A stretch of DNA of 17,144 bases, from assembly GCA_947258635.1 (NCBI GenBank), contig CAMYJM010000009.1, positions 1 to 17,144 on the forward strand. Reading direction: 5' to 3'. The notes beneath the pieces are model-generated. The model ran no database searches and was not told the DNA's origin. It worked only from the letters and a program-made list of their open reading frames with translations. The position numbers and the translations under genes were made by a program. Of this stretch, positions 1 through 7,183 are shown in pieces; the first letter of the stretch is position 1; each line of letters starts with the position of its first letter. This DNA comes from an uncultured Acidimicrobiaceae bacterium. GTDB lineage: Bacteria > Actinomycetota > Acidimicrobiia > Spongiisociales > UBA5794.

Positions 1-326
1 CACCCCGGGAGCTGCTCACGCTGGTCACCGACATCGATCTGACCGTCCTCAAGGCGAAAGGCGATCGCCAGATCAGGGCCTTCGTCAAAGTCGAAAAGGA
101 GTCGACCTTCGCCGCAAGCGGCGCCGACGTGACCGCGACCTGGACCTACCCCGACGGAAGCTCCCACCAAGTCGAGGCGACCACCTCCGGCTCCGGGTGG
201 GCGTATTTCGAGGTCAATGACGCAGCCCGGGGCAACTACACGCTCACCGTGGACGACGTCGTACTCGATGACCGTCGGTTCGACATAGCCAACAGCGTGC
301 TGAGCGCCACTGTCAGAGTCAAGTAG
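1..326 (+). CDS. C-terminal part of a probably secreted protein with an Ig-like domain (5' end outside window)
   Basis: An open frame runs in from the left edge (first full codon at base 3) and ends at TAG 324-326, giving about 107 residues. The visible part looks like one beta-sandwich domain: alternating hydrophobic strands, the pattern ATWTYPDGS, then GSGWAYFEV, then GNYTLTVDDV, ending in FDIANSVLSATVRV. This resembles the Ig/fibronectin-like domains at the C-termini of secreted bacterial subtilases and other exported hydrolases, where the last strand typically carries a D-x-x-x-N-x-x-x-S pattern. No catalytic residues are in view, so the enzyme or surface role of the full protein cannot be named. 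It converges with the TIR-WD40 gene and is separated from it by 182 bp. The reading frame is secure; the domain assignment is from recognition only. Confidence 0.7.
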   Translation, partial: PRELLTLVTDIDLTVLKAKGDRQIRAFVKVEKESTFAASGADVTATWTYPDGSSHQVEATTSGSGWAYFEVNDAARGNYTLTVDDVVLDDRRFDIANSVLSATVRVK

Positions 327-508
327 CCGTCGGGTCATCGCCGGCACCATCGTCCAGGCCACCCTCCTCACGCTGGCGCAGCGTGGTCTGTCAACCCCGC
401 CGATGGACCCGGTCCGCGGCCCCGAGTGGCTGTGGCGGATCGTGACCCTCGTCAACATCGTCTGTCCGCCGCCTACTTCTGTGGCGGCCGGATCAAAGGC
501 CCGACCGG
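327..508. other. Convergent intergenic gap with one perfect hairpin
   Basis: This 182-bp gap lies between two converging genes. It holds a perfect 7-bp inverted repeat with a 3-base loop: CACGCTG at 369-375, loop GCG, CAGCGTG at 379-385. There is no T-run on either side, so it is at best a weak terminator candidate. A short hydrophobic open frame on the + strand (starting at the ATG at 403, and open upstream to about 328) runs into the 3' end of the TIR gene. I see no ribosome binding site for it and do not call it a gene. Confidence 0.35.
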
Positions 509-3500
509 CTAGGACAGTGACCAGGCCTTGCCGGCAGTGGGAGCAGCCGGCGCGACAGGCGCGAAGTTGGCCAACACGTCCAAGGCGGTGACCAAGGTTA
601 CGGCACAGGTGGCACCGCCCGAGCAGCCCGGCGCCCCCGACCATCCCGTGAAGCTCACGTCGGGGCCGGCAAGCGCGGTGAGAGTGAGCAGCGTTTGAGT
701 GGGGTAGGCGAATGAACAGAAAACGTCGCAGTCCAGTCCGGGCGGGTCGCTGACGACGGTCCCGGCCCCCGGAGGTGTGATGTCGAGGCTGACATTCACC
801 GGATCGCCAAGCTGAAAGACCGGGACCACGACTGCGTCATCGGACATCGTCACGACACACGCGCTCGGGCCAATCGGGCAACCGGCTCCCTGAAAGCTCG
901 CGAACAGCGACCCGACGAAGGTCGTCGCGGTCAGGGTGACCTCCGTTCCGGCCGGGTACTGGAACAGACACTCCGACGTGCAGTTGGTGCCGGGCGGCTG
1001 AACAGTGACGAGTCCTTCGCCCGAGCCCATGAGGGCGACATCGAGCGTCACCAGTGGTGTGGAGGTCGTCGTCGGCGGGCTCGTCGTGGGCGGAGCCGTC
1101 GTCGGCGGGCTCGTCGTGGGCGGAGCCGTCGTCGGCGGAGAGGTCGTGCGCAACGTGGTCGCCGGAGCCGCGGTCGATGATGGCGTCCCTGCGCCAATGG
1201 TGGTCGATGTGGTGGTGGAGGTCGTCGACGTGGAGGTCGCCGAAGTGGTCGTCGCCAGCGTCGGCGGTGCAACGGTCGTCGGCGCCAGCTCCGCCGCCAC
1301 CGTGTCCGCGGTCGGCGGGGGCGGGAACGCCACTGGGGAGAGCCGCAAATCGCCCAGGGCGTATTCGGCGAGCTCCCCCGTGCCGGGGAAATCGCAGTGG
1401 CGCACGTACGAGCCGCGCCCGTAGAGCGCCCACTCCTGCTCGGTCATGTTGCGGCCGGCGAGCAAGCAGGCCCGGTTGATCCACTCATCGGCATCCAGGG
1501 TCCATGTGTGCACGAAGTCGTCTTCGCTGGCGACAGCGACGGTCATCCGGTCCGGGCTCAACGCCAAGTCGTTTATCCCGTCCGCCGGCCCCCCGAACGA
1601 GGTGATGAGCCGCCGATCAGTGACGTCCCAATAGTTGACGACCAGGTCCTGATCGGTCGAGATGAGGCGAGCGTCGCCATCGATGAAGGCAAGCCCCGTG
1701 ACCTCCTCGTTGTGTCCTTCGAACGACCCCTCTTCCCGCTCCAGTCTTTCCGGGTCCCAAGCGTGGATCTTGCGGTCGCTTCCCCCGGTGACAAGCAGCG
1801 TGCCGTCGGCGCTCGCGGCTATCGACATCACTCCTTCCAGCGGGCGGATTCCGTGTTGGAGCGGCTGACCCATCACCTCTCCGGTTCGGGCGTCGACCTT
1901 CAGCGCGGCGGCTCCCGTGCTGTTCCTGCCACCGAGCCACACAACCTCGGGCTCTCCCTCTTGTGGTCGACCCGGATGCAGTGCCGTCCAGATCTCGAAG
2001 TCGGCGGGGAGCTGCGGAGCGGGGAACAGCTCGCCGGACGCGGCGTCCCAGATCGCGATGGGCACCGACGAACCGGTAGTCAGGCTTCGATCATCCGTGC
2101 TCGTGATCAAGCCATGCCCATCGTCGGACAGCTCCACCAGCCGGATGGTCTCGTCGTGTACGAAGTCGAGTATGCGGGGCTCCTCGGCGTCCGTCGTCAT
2201 GTTGACCAGTGCGACAACAGCTGAACCTTCGATGCTGAAACCCAGCGCCAGCGTTTCGGCGGCGGCGTCGAATCCGGTCACATCGCCGGGTTCGATGTCT
2301 TCCACGAAGGCGCCGAATCCCGAGACGCGGTCGGTCTCGATCAAGAACCCGGCTGCATCGATCGACGCGACCGTATCGTTGTCGAGGAAAGCGACTTGCT
2401 GCACATCCACCCCGTGGGTATCGCCCGCCACCGGGAGTCGGTCACCAAAGACGAATTGAGGGACCTCGCTCCACCAGATCACCTCGCCCGCGAAGCTGCC
2501 CGAGACAATCTGACCAGCCGGCCCGAACGCCAGCGCATCGATAGCTTCGTTGTGGCCCAGCAACCTGTCCAGAAGGACGCCGCCGTCTTCGAAGACGCCC
2601 CACAGCCACACCTCACCATTGCTGTGCGCCGAGGCCAGGGTGAAGCCGCCATCACTTGCCGCGCCGGGGTCAAAGGCAAGAGAGCGCGGGGGGCTCGCCG
2701 GGCGCGGCTCCAATTCGCCGGCCACGGTCAGCGACGCGGCGTCGAAGATCCAAATCCCTCCATCTCCCTCGCCGGCCAGCAGCAGCGACCCGTCGGGGCT
2801 GAAAGCCAGACTCGTGACCGCCGAAATGAACGGATTCTCCGCAATCGGCAGCGGCGAGCTGTCGCTCCGCCAGTCCCAGATCATCAGCTCGACGCGGAGT
2901 TCACCCTCCTCGTCTGCGATCAGCTCGGTCCATGCCAGCCGGCGGCTCTCGTCGGGACTGAAGGCGGCGGCGCCCACCTCGGTGGTCTCGAGCGCACCGG
3001 CAAGGAACGCATTGTCGATGAACTTCCCATCGATGTCATACAGCTCCATGGTGTCCTCCGTGTGGCCCGCATAGAGCCCGAAGTCGGAGCTCACCGCGGC
3101 CGCCGGGAACCCCTGGGCCCCCAGAAGTGGCAGTACCTCACCTGTGGCGACATCCCAAGCAGCCACGGCCCCGTCGCCCGCCACTGCGGCCAGAATCGAG
3201 ATCCCATCCTCCTGGAAGAACCTCAACTCGCCAATGATGCAGTTGAGATCGATCTCTGCTCCGCCGAGGCAGCCGCTCGACATGGTGAAGCGCGTCTCGC
3301 GAGCCGTCGCCGGATTCAGCGGGTTGTCGGGGTCGACGTCCCACATGACTATGGTCCCATCGACATCGGCCGTGGCCGCCAGCCGTCCCGTGTCGTCGAA
3401 CGCGGCGGCCGTTACCGGCCGCTCGGGATGCGCGTTGGTGCGCTCCTGGAACCGGCTGGGGAGGCCGAGTATGCCGAGCAGGCTGCCGCGGGCCTCGCTG

Positions 3501-4273
3501 GTATCCGCCACTCGGAGGCTCTCGAGCGCCAGCAGCGCGGCGAGGTCACGATCGGTCAGTGCATTGTTCAAAGCCTGGCCCGCCATGGCCCGCGACTCGG
3601 CCAACCGGGCCTCATGTTCGGCGCGCCGCTGGGCAAAGAAGGCGAGTGTCCCGAGGATCGTCGCCGCCAGAGTCAGAGTGGCGAGTCCGGCGATGGCAAG
3701 ACGTCGCAGCCGGCGCGCCCGGCGAAACTGGACGAGATCCTCGCCGACCAGCTCTTCTTTCGACTTGCCGTGGATCGGGGCGGCCAGCGTGGCCAGATCC
3801 TCTTTGAAGTGAGTGTTGGTGCGGATGTGAAGATCCGGCTGCTCACGGTACTCACGCAGATCCAGCCACAGCGGCTCCTCCTCGTACACGCCGGCCAGCG
3901 CCCGCGGGGCGGCGGTGGACTCGTCCCAGTCCCAATCGCCATCGCCCCAAATCAGCTCGCCCTCGGTGTGCACGAGCAGGATGGTGCCGGCGGGTTTGGT
4001 GGCCGCCCAGTTGGCGATCTCCTCGCCCACCCAATCCGAGCCGGCGCTCTTCGTCGACAACAGCAGCACGAGCCAGTTGGTGCCTTCGAGCTTGGCGTGG
4101 AGCGAGTCCTTGAGGCCGGCCGACACCTCCAGCGAGCTCTGGTCCAGGAAGACGTTGATGGCCCGGCGCTTGTTCCACGGTTTGGCGAGCTGCTGGAGGC
4201 CGTCGCGGATGGCGGGGGCCAGCTTGCCGTCGGCCTCGTGGCTGTATGAGATGAAGGCGTCGTACTTGCTCAT
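509..4273 (-). CDS. TIR domain - transmembrane - WD40 - B-repeat protein (putative outside-in sensor)
   Basis: 1254 residues; ATG start preceded by AAGGGGGG as Shine-Dalgarno. Residues 1-180 form a TIR domain: YDAFISYSH strand A, VFLDQSSL BB-loop region, and SDWVGEEIANW, in which E85 lies in the position of the catalytic Glu of NAD-cleaving TIRs. RRARRLRR is followed by a single hydrophobic helix at about 192-214, so the positive-inside rule puts TIR in the cytosol and the rest outside. The segment SRAMAGQALNN...LAALLALESL (228-253) is typical of the linker before WD40 in actinobacterial STAND/TIR propeller proteins. About 12 WD40-like blades follow (about 283-930), ending in the family tail AGRNMTEQEW near 942. 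A Thr/Ser/Pro linker spans about 995-1072. Two roughly 80-residue domains follow (about 1073-1155, 1156-1238), each with CxxxC and Cx5-6C pairs, like divergent InlB B-repeats. The NTPase often found in such proteins is absent. Stand-alone gene, 85 bp downstream of gltX. Ligand and output are unknown. Confidence 0.9.
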   Translation of the reverse strand: MSKYDAFISYSHEADGKLAPAIRDGLQQLAKPWNKRRAINVFLDQSSLEVSAGLKDSLHAKLEGTNWLVLLLSTKSAGSDWVGEEIANWAATKPAGTILLVHTEGELIWGDGDWDWDESTAAPRALAGVYEEEPLWLDLREYREQPDLHIRTNTHFKEDLATLAAPIHGKSKEELVGEDLVQFRRARRLRRLAIAGLATLTLAATILGTLAFFAQRRAEHEARLAESRAMAGQALNNALTDRDLAALLALESLRVADTSEARGSLLGILGLPSRFQERTNAHPERPVTAAAFDDTGRLAATADVDGTIVMWDVDPDNPLNPATARETRFTMSSGCLGGAEIDLNCIIGELRFFQEDGISILAAVAGDGAVAAWDVATGEVLPLLGAQGFPAAAVSSDFGLYAGHTEDTMELYDIDGKFIDNAFLAGALETTEVGAAAFSPDESRRLAWTELIADEEGELRVELMIWDWRSDSSPLPIAENPFISAVTSLAFSPDGSLLLAGEGDGGIWIFDAASLTVAGELEPRPASPPRSLAFDPGAASDGGFTLASAHSNGEVWLWGVFEDGGVLLDRLLGHNEAIDALAFGPAGQIVSGSFAGEVIWWSEVPQFVFGDRLPVAGDTHGVDVQQVAFLDNDTVASIDAAGFLIETDRVSGFGAFVEDIEPGDVTGFDAAAETLALGFSIEGSAVVALVNMTTDAEEPRILDFVHDETIRLVELSDDGHGLITSTDDRSLTTGSSVPIAIWDAASGELFPAPQLPADFEIWTALHPGRPQEGEPEVVWLGGRNSTGAAALKVDARTGEVMGQPLQHGIRPLEGVMSIAASADGTLLVTGGSDRKIHAWDPERLEREEGSFEGHNEEVTGLAFIDGDARLISTDQDLVVNYWDVTDRRLITSFGGPADGINDLALSPDRMTVAVASEDDFVHTWTLDADEWINRACLLAGRNMTEQEWALYGRGSYVRHCDFPGTGELAEYALGDLRLSPVAFPPPPTADTVAAELAPTTVAPPTLATTTSATSTSTTSTTTSTTIGAGTPSSTAAPATTLRTTSPPTTAPPTTSPPTTAPPTTSPPTTTSTPLVTLDVALMGSGEGLVTVQPPGTNCTSECLFQYPAGTEVTLTATTFVGSLFASFQGAGCPIGPSACVVTMSDDAVVVPVFQLGDPVNVSLDITPPGAGTVVSDPPGLDCDVFCSFAYPTQTLLTLTALAGPDVSFTGWSGAPGCSGGATCAVTLVTALDVLANFAPVAPAAPTAGKAWSLS
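1068..1138 (-). repeat. 30-bp in-frame tandem repeat in the Thr/Pro linker of the TIR-WD40 gene
   Basis: Two exact 30-bp copies (1068-1097 and 1098-1127) and a partial third (1128-1138) encode alternating TTSPP and TTAPP units, at about residues 1046-1069 of the protein. Each unit is itself two near-identical 15-bp halves. Because 15 and 30 are multiples of three, copy-number change would lengthen or shorten the linker without breaking the frame. The encoded segment is the type of extended, possibly glycosylated spacer found in surface proteins. Confidence 0.85.
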
Positions 4274-4358
4274 AACCCCCCTTGTCCGGGAACCCCCCGA
4301 GAGGATTGGCCACTCTACCCAAGGCGGCTCGGGTAGGTCGGGATCGGCAGTGGCGCCT
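4274..4358 (-). promoter_or_regulatory. Gap upstream of the TIR-WD40 gene with duplicated G-rich motif
   Basis: The 85 bp between gltX and the TIR gene hold two copies of an 8-mer read as GGGGGGTT on the - strand (plus-strand AACCCCCC at 4274-4281 and 4291-4298). The proximal copy doubles as the Shine-Dalgarno region of the TIR gene. An imperfect stem at 4317-4334 (ACCCAAG / CTCGGGT, one mismatch, loop GCGG) lies just after gltX and could weakly terminate it. A TAGAGT hexamer (plus-strand ACTCTA, 4312-4317) fits the loose actinobacterial -10 pattern, but I see no convincing -35. Whether the TIR gene has its own promoter or is read through from gltX cannot be decided here. Confidence 0.3.
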
Positions 4359-5810
4359 TCAGCCGGCGCCGAGGCGCGTCGCCGCAGCCTCGAGCCGCGC
4401 CAAGGCGACGTCGCGGCCCAGTACTTCGATCGACTCGAACAGTGGAGGGCTCACCGTCGAACCGGTAACAGCGACACGCAGCGGCTGGAAGCCCTTGCGG
4501 GCCGACAGCTCCAACTCCTCGAGCATGTCGCGCAGAATGGCTTCGATCGCCGGGGTATTCCAGTCTTCGAGTGTCGCCAGGCCGGCGCGCGCCGCGGCGA
4601 TAGCCGTTGGGGCTTCCGGTGTCGTCATGACCTTCTCCCACGATGCGGCGTCGTACTCCACATCGCCGAATATGAAGGCGACCTGCTCGGCGACCTCGGT
4701 GAGGCGCTTGGCCCGCTCCTGCACATGGGGCGCGATGGCCGCCAGCTGCTCACCCTCGGACACCGCCAGGGCCCGTCCGAGGTGCTCCTCGACGAGCGGA
4801 GTGGCCCGGGCCACGAAGTCGTCCACCGCCAGCTCACGGATGTAGACACCGTTCATCCACTCCAGCTTGTCGTTGTCGAAGATCGTGGCGTTCTTGGTGA
4901 CATCTTCGAGGCGGAATCGCGCGACCATTTCCTCTAGGGACACGATGGTCTCGTCCTCGCCGGGAGACCACCCGAGAAGCGCCAGGTAGTTCACCATCGC
5001 CTCGGGAAGAACGCCGTCCGCCCTGTAAGCGTTCAGTGCGGTGTGGCCGTGGCGCTTCGACAGCTTCTTGCCGTCCGGGCCCATCAGCAATGCCAGGTGG
5101 GCGTACACCGGCGGCCGAGCCCCCAACGCCTCGGTGAGAATGATGTGCTTCGGTGTCGATGACAGGATGTCCTCACCACGCACGACGTGCGTCACCTCGA
5201 AGTCGACATCGTCGACGGTGCTCGCCAAGTGATAGGTCGGCGATCCGTCGGAGCGGAGGATCACAAAGTCTTCGACCTGAGCGTGATCGAAGGTGACCTC
5301 GCCGCGCACCGCGTCGTGGAACGTCGTGGCGCCGGGCCGGGGCACGGCCAGCCGGATCGGCGCCGGCTCGCCGGCCGCCACCCGCGCCGCCGCCACGCCG
5401 GACTCGAGGCGAAACCGCCCGTCGTAGGCCGGAGTGCGCCCTGCCGCCTGGGCCTGGCGACGGAACTCGTCGAGCTGCTCCGGGGTGGCGAAGCAGTAGT
5501 AGGCAAGTCCCCTCTCCAGCAGGTCCATCGCCACTTCCCGGTAGCGATCGGACCGCAGGCTCTGCTGATACGGGGCGTGCGGGCCGCCCACGTCGATCCC
5601 TTCATGCCAATCGAGCCCGAGCCAGCGCAGCGAGGTGACGATATCTTGCTGATACTTGGGATCGTTGCGCTCGGAGTCGGTGTCGTCCGAACGGAGAATG
5701 AACACACCGTTGCGGCCCCGGGCGAATAGCCAGTTGTACAGGGCGGCGCGGGCCGTGCCAACGTGGAGGAACCCCGTCGGTGACGGAGCGATCCGAACCC
5801 GCACCGTCAT
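4359..5810 (-). CDS. gltX: Glutamate--tRNA ligase
   Basis: 483 residues, the usual length for bacterial class I GluRS. It charges tRNA-Glu (and, in lineages without GlnRS, often tRNA-Gln) with glutamate in the cytosol. The N-terminus IAPSPTGFLHVGTAR holds the HIGH-type signature (HVGT, 16-19). GSPTYHLASTVDD, then THVVRGEDILSSTPKHI, belong to the catalytic fold, and KKLSKRHG (248-255) is the KMSKS-type loop. The C-terminal helical anticodon-binding part follows from about 330. The usual RIEDTD is RSDDTD here (40-45). The frame is open further upstream, but only ATG 5808-5810 begins exactly at the conserved MTVRVRIAPSP. That ATG overlaps the TGA of the upstream gene (ATGA), which suggests translational coupling. 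A gltX next to an FAH-family gene is also seen in mycobacteria. Discriminating versus non-discriminating type cannot be read with certainty. Confidence 0.97.
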   Translation of the reverse strand: MTVRVRIAPSPTGFLHVGTARAALYNWLFARGRNGVFILRSDDTDSERNDPKYQQDIVTSLRWLGLDWHEGIDVGGPHAPYQQSLRSDRYREVAMDLLERGLAYYCFATPEQLDEFRRQAQAAGRTPAYDGRFRLESGVAAARVAAGEPAPIRLAVPRPGATTFHDAVRGEVTFDHAQVEDFVILRSDGSPTYHLASTVDDVDFEVTHVVRGEDILSSTPKHIILTEALGARPPVYAHLALLMGPDGKKLSKRHGHTALNAYRADGVLPEAMVNYLALLGWSPGEDETIVSLEEMVARFRLEDVTKNATIFDNDKLEWMNGVYIRELAVDDFVARATPLVEEHLGRALAVSEGEQLAAIAPHVQERAKRLTEVAEQVAFIFGDVEYDAASWEKVMTTPEAPTAIAAARAGLATLEDWNTPAIEAILRDMLEELELSARKGFQPLRVAVTGSTVSPPLFESIEVLGRDVALARLEAAATRLGAG

Positions 5811-6571
5811 CGGGCGACGACAGGGTTCAGCAGCAGGCCGATCCCTTCTATCTCGACCTCGACCCGATCCCCATCCTCGATCGGACCGACCCCTGCCGGG
5901 GTGCCCGTGAGAATGACGTCGCCGGGAAGCAGCGTCATCACACGCGATATGTATGAGACGATCTCGCCGATCCCGAACACCAGGTCGCCCGTCACCCCCG
6001 ACTGGCGGACCTCGTCGTTGACCCGGCACACGATCGACAGCGACTCCTGGGGATCGAGCTCGGTGTCGATGACCGGCCCCAATGGGAGGAACGTGTCGTA
6101 CCCTTTCGCCCGGGTCCATTGGCCGTCAAGGCGTTGCAGGTCGCGCGCCGTGACATCGTTGGCCGCCGTGTAGCCCAGGATGTGGGGCCCGACGTCTTCG
6201 ACGGCGATATCGCGGGTGACGCGTCCCATCACCACGGCCAGTTCGGCCTCGTGATGGACTTCCTGCGAGTCGGGCGGCAGCCGGATCGCTTGGAGCGGGC
6301 CGATGACAGACGTCGGTGGCTTCATGAAGAGTATGGGGCGCTCGGGAAGGTCGCTGTCCATCTCCGCGGCGTGATCCGCATAGTTCTTGCCTACGGCCAC
6401 GATCTTGGTCGGGATCACGGGAGCAAGGAGACGCGCTTCCTGCCATCGGATCAGGGTATCGGTCGGCTCCCATGCAACAAAGGGTGAACCGCGGTGCAGC
6501 CGGATGCCTTCCGGCTCAACGGCGCCGTACGTGATGTCATCGACCTCGGAATCGACTCGAACGATTTTCAT
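5807..6571 (-). CDS. Fumarylacetoacetate hydrolase (FAH) family protein
   Basis: 254 residues with a short N-terminal domain and the FAH catalytic fold. The metal ligands are visible: E108 and E110 in VHHEAELAVV and D139 in GYTAANDVTARDLQ. K156 in RAKGYDTFLPLGP and the loop TGTPAGVGP (222-230) also match the family. Members hydrolyse or decarboxylate acylpyruvates, oxaloacetate or 2-hydroxyhepta-2,4-dienedioate-type substrates; the sequence does not say which. The start ATG (6569-6571) has GGGGAG just upstream. The preceding gene ends 9 bp before it, and its own TGA overlaps the gltX ATG, so the three genes look like one operon. No aromatic degradation genes are nearby, which makes a housekeeping clean-up role (acylpyruvase or oxaloacetate decarboxylase) at least as likely as a catabolic one. 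Confidence 0.93.
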   Translation of the reverse strand: MKIVRVDSEVDDITYGAVEPEGIRLHRGSPFVAWEPTDTLIRWQEARLLAPVIPTKIVAVGKNYADHAAEMDSDLPERPILFMKPPTSVIGPLQAIRLPPDSQEVHHEAELAVVMGRVTRDIAVEDVGPHILGYTAANDVTARDLQRLDGQWTRAKGYDTFLPLGPVIDTELDPQESLSIVCRVNDEVRQSGVTGDLVFGIGEIVSYISRVMTLLPGDVILTGTPAGVGPIEDGDRVEVEIEGIGLLLNPVVAR

Positions 6572-6580
6572 GATCTCCCC

Positions 6581-7090
6581 TCAACCCCGGAAGACCCATC
6601 CGGAAGCGGTCTTTTCGGCGACTGCGACGGGAGGGAGCGCCAGGATGTCTGCCGGGATGTCCGCCACGATACCGCTGAGCTTGGCAGCATCGTGGCCGGC
6701 GTTGGCAATCCAGCCGGGGCGTTTGGCGAGCAGCTCCGAGGCGACCGGAAGCGCCGAATCCAGGCCGAGGATCGTCATCCCAACGGACACGTCATCGGCC
6801 GTGGGCGCCCGCCCCACCCTGGCGGCGCGGGCACAAGCGATGGCGGCCACCGCCGCGGCGGCGTCGTGGTGGTGCTCGCCAGGCTGCAGTCGAAGGTTCC
6901 TTTCGGCTACCAGCCTCAGGGCATACCCGGCGTCCGGTCCGGCGACGCCGAACAATCCTCCGCTGGGAACATCGACCGGCGTCTTCAGCTCGCCGGGCCG
7001 GCTTGGCCGCCAACTCCGCGCTACTCCGGGACCAAGTTTGGTGCGCGGCGCTGCCGACAAACCGGGCTCTATGTTGGGTTGCTGGCCCAT
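6581..7090 (-). CDS. Hypothetical protein, 169 residues, in the gltX operon
   Basis: I do not recognise a family. The ATG at 7088-7090 is preceded by a good Shine-Dalgarno (AGGAG, 6 nt spacer) and the stop lies 9 bp before the FAH gene, so it is a credible gene. Residues 1-40 are Pro/Arg-rich and probably flexible. The rest is Ala/Gly-rich with GGLFGVAGPDAGYAL (44-58), GEHHHDAAAAVAA (70-82) and a mixed alpha/beta pattern ending in EKTASGWVFRG. There is no signal peptide, clear membrane segment or Cys pair, so it is probably cytosolic. The HHHD run could bind a metal, but that is only a guess. Its place between ilvE and FAH-gltX suggests a link to amino acid or translation metabolism. Confidence 0.75.
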   Translation of the reverse strand: MGQQPNIEPGLSAAPRTKLGPGVARSWRPSRPGELKTPVDVPSGGLFGVAGPDAGYALRLVAERNLRLQPGEHHHDAAAAVAAIACARAARVGRAPTADDVSVGMTILGLDSALPVASELLAKRPGWIANAGHDAAKLSGIVADIPADILALPPVAVAEKTASGWVFRG

Positions 7091-7122
7091 TTGGCTCCTA
7101 TTGTGCTGCGGAGCCGGATGCT

Positions 7123-7147
7123 AGCGGCGGCAACCAAGAGCGCCGCT
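7123..7147 (-). terminator. Hairpin between ilvE and the hypothetical gene
   Basis: A perfect 7-bp inverted repeat, AGCGGCG at 7123-7129 and CGCCGCT at 7141-7147 with an 11-base loop, lies 37 bp past the ilvE stop. No T-run follows, so it is a weak terminator or attenuator candidate. The 93-bp gap that contains it is the longest break in the ilvE-to-gltX block. Confidence 0.3.
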
Positions 7148-7183
7148 GCCTGGATCCAAGGCCCGGTCCCCGTCGCGCTCCGC

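Noticed and set aside
403..591. 62-codon + strand frame with a hydrophobic stretch (WLWRIVTLVNIVC)
   Set aside because: No ribosome binding site, and its 3' half is antisense to the TIR gene. It could be a decayed gene remnant, but I cannot support that.
1068..1138. CRISPR-like periodic repeat
   Set aside because: The units are contiguous with no spacers and encode a Thr/Pro linker in frame.
2396..4249. 617-codon + strand frame opposite the TIR-WD40 gene
   Set aside because: It is complementary to clear TIR and WD40 coding sequence, has no recognisable domain and no ribosome binding site.
509..4273. TIR gene as part of a multi-gene anti-phage island
   Set aside because: Neighbours are gltX, FAH and a secreted protein. 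No nuclease, reverse transcriptase, CBASS/Thoeris partner, transposase or integrase is seen within the window, so no island is claimed.
5811..6119. N-terminal extension of gltX
   Set aside because: The frame is open, but this part lies inside the FAH gene and has Arg/Gly-rich composition. GluRS begins at the conserved MTVRVRIAPSP at 5810.
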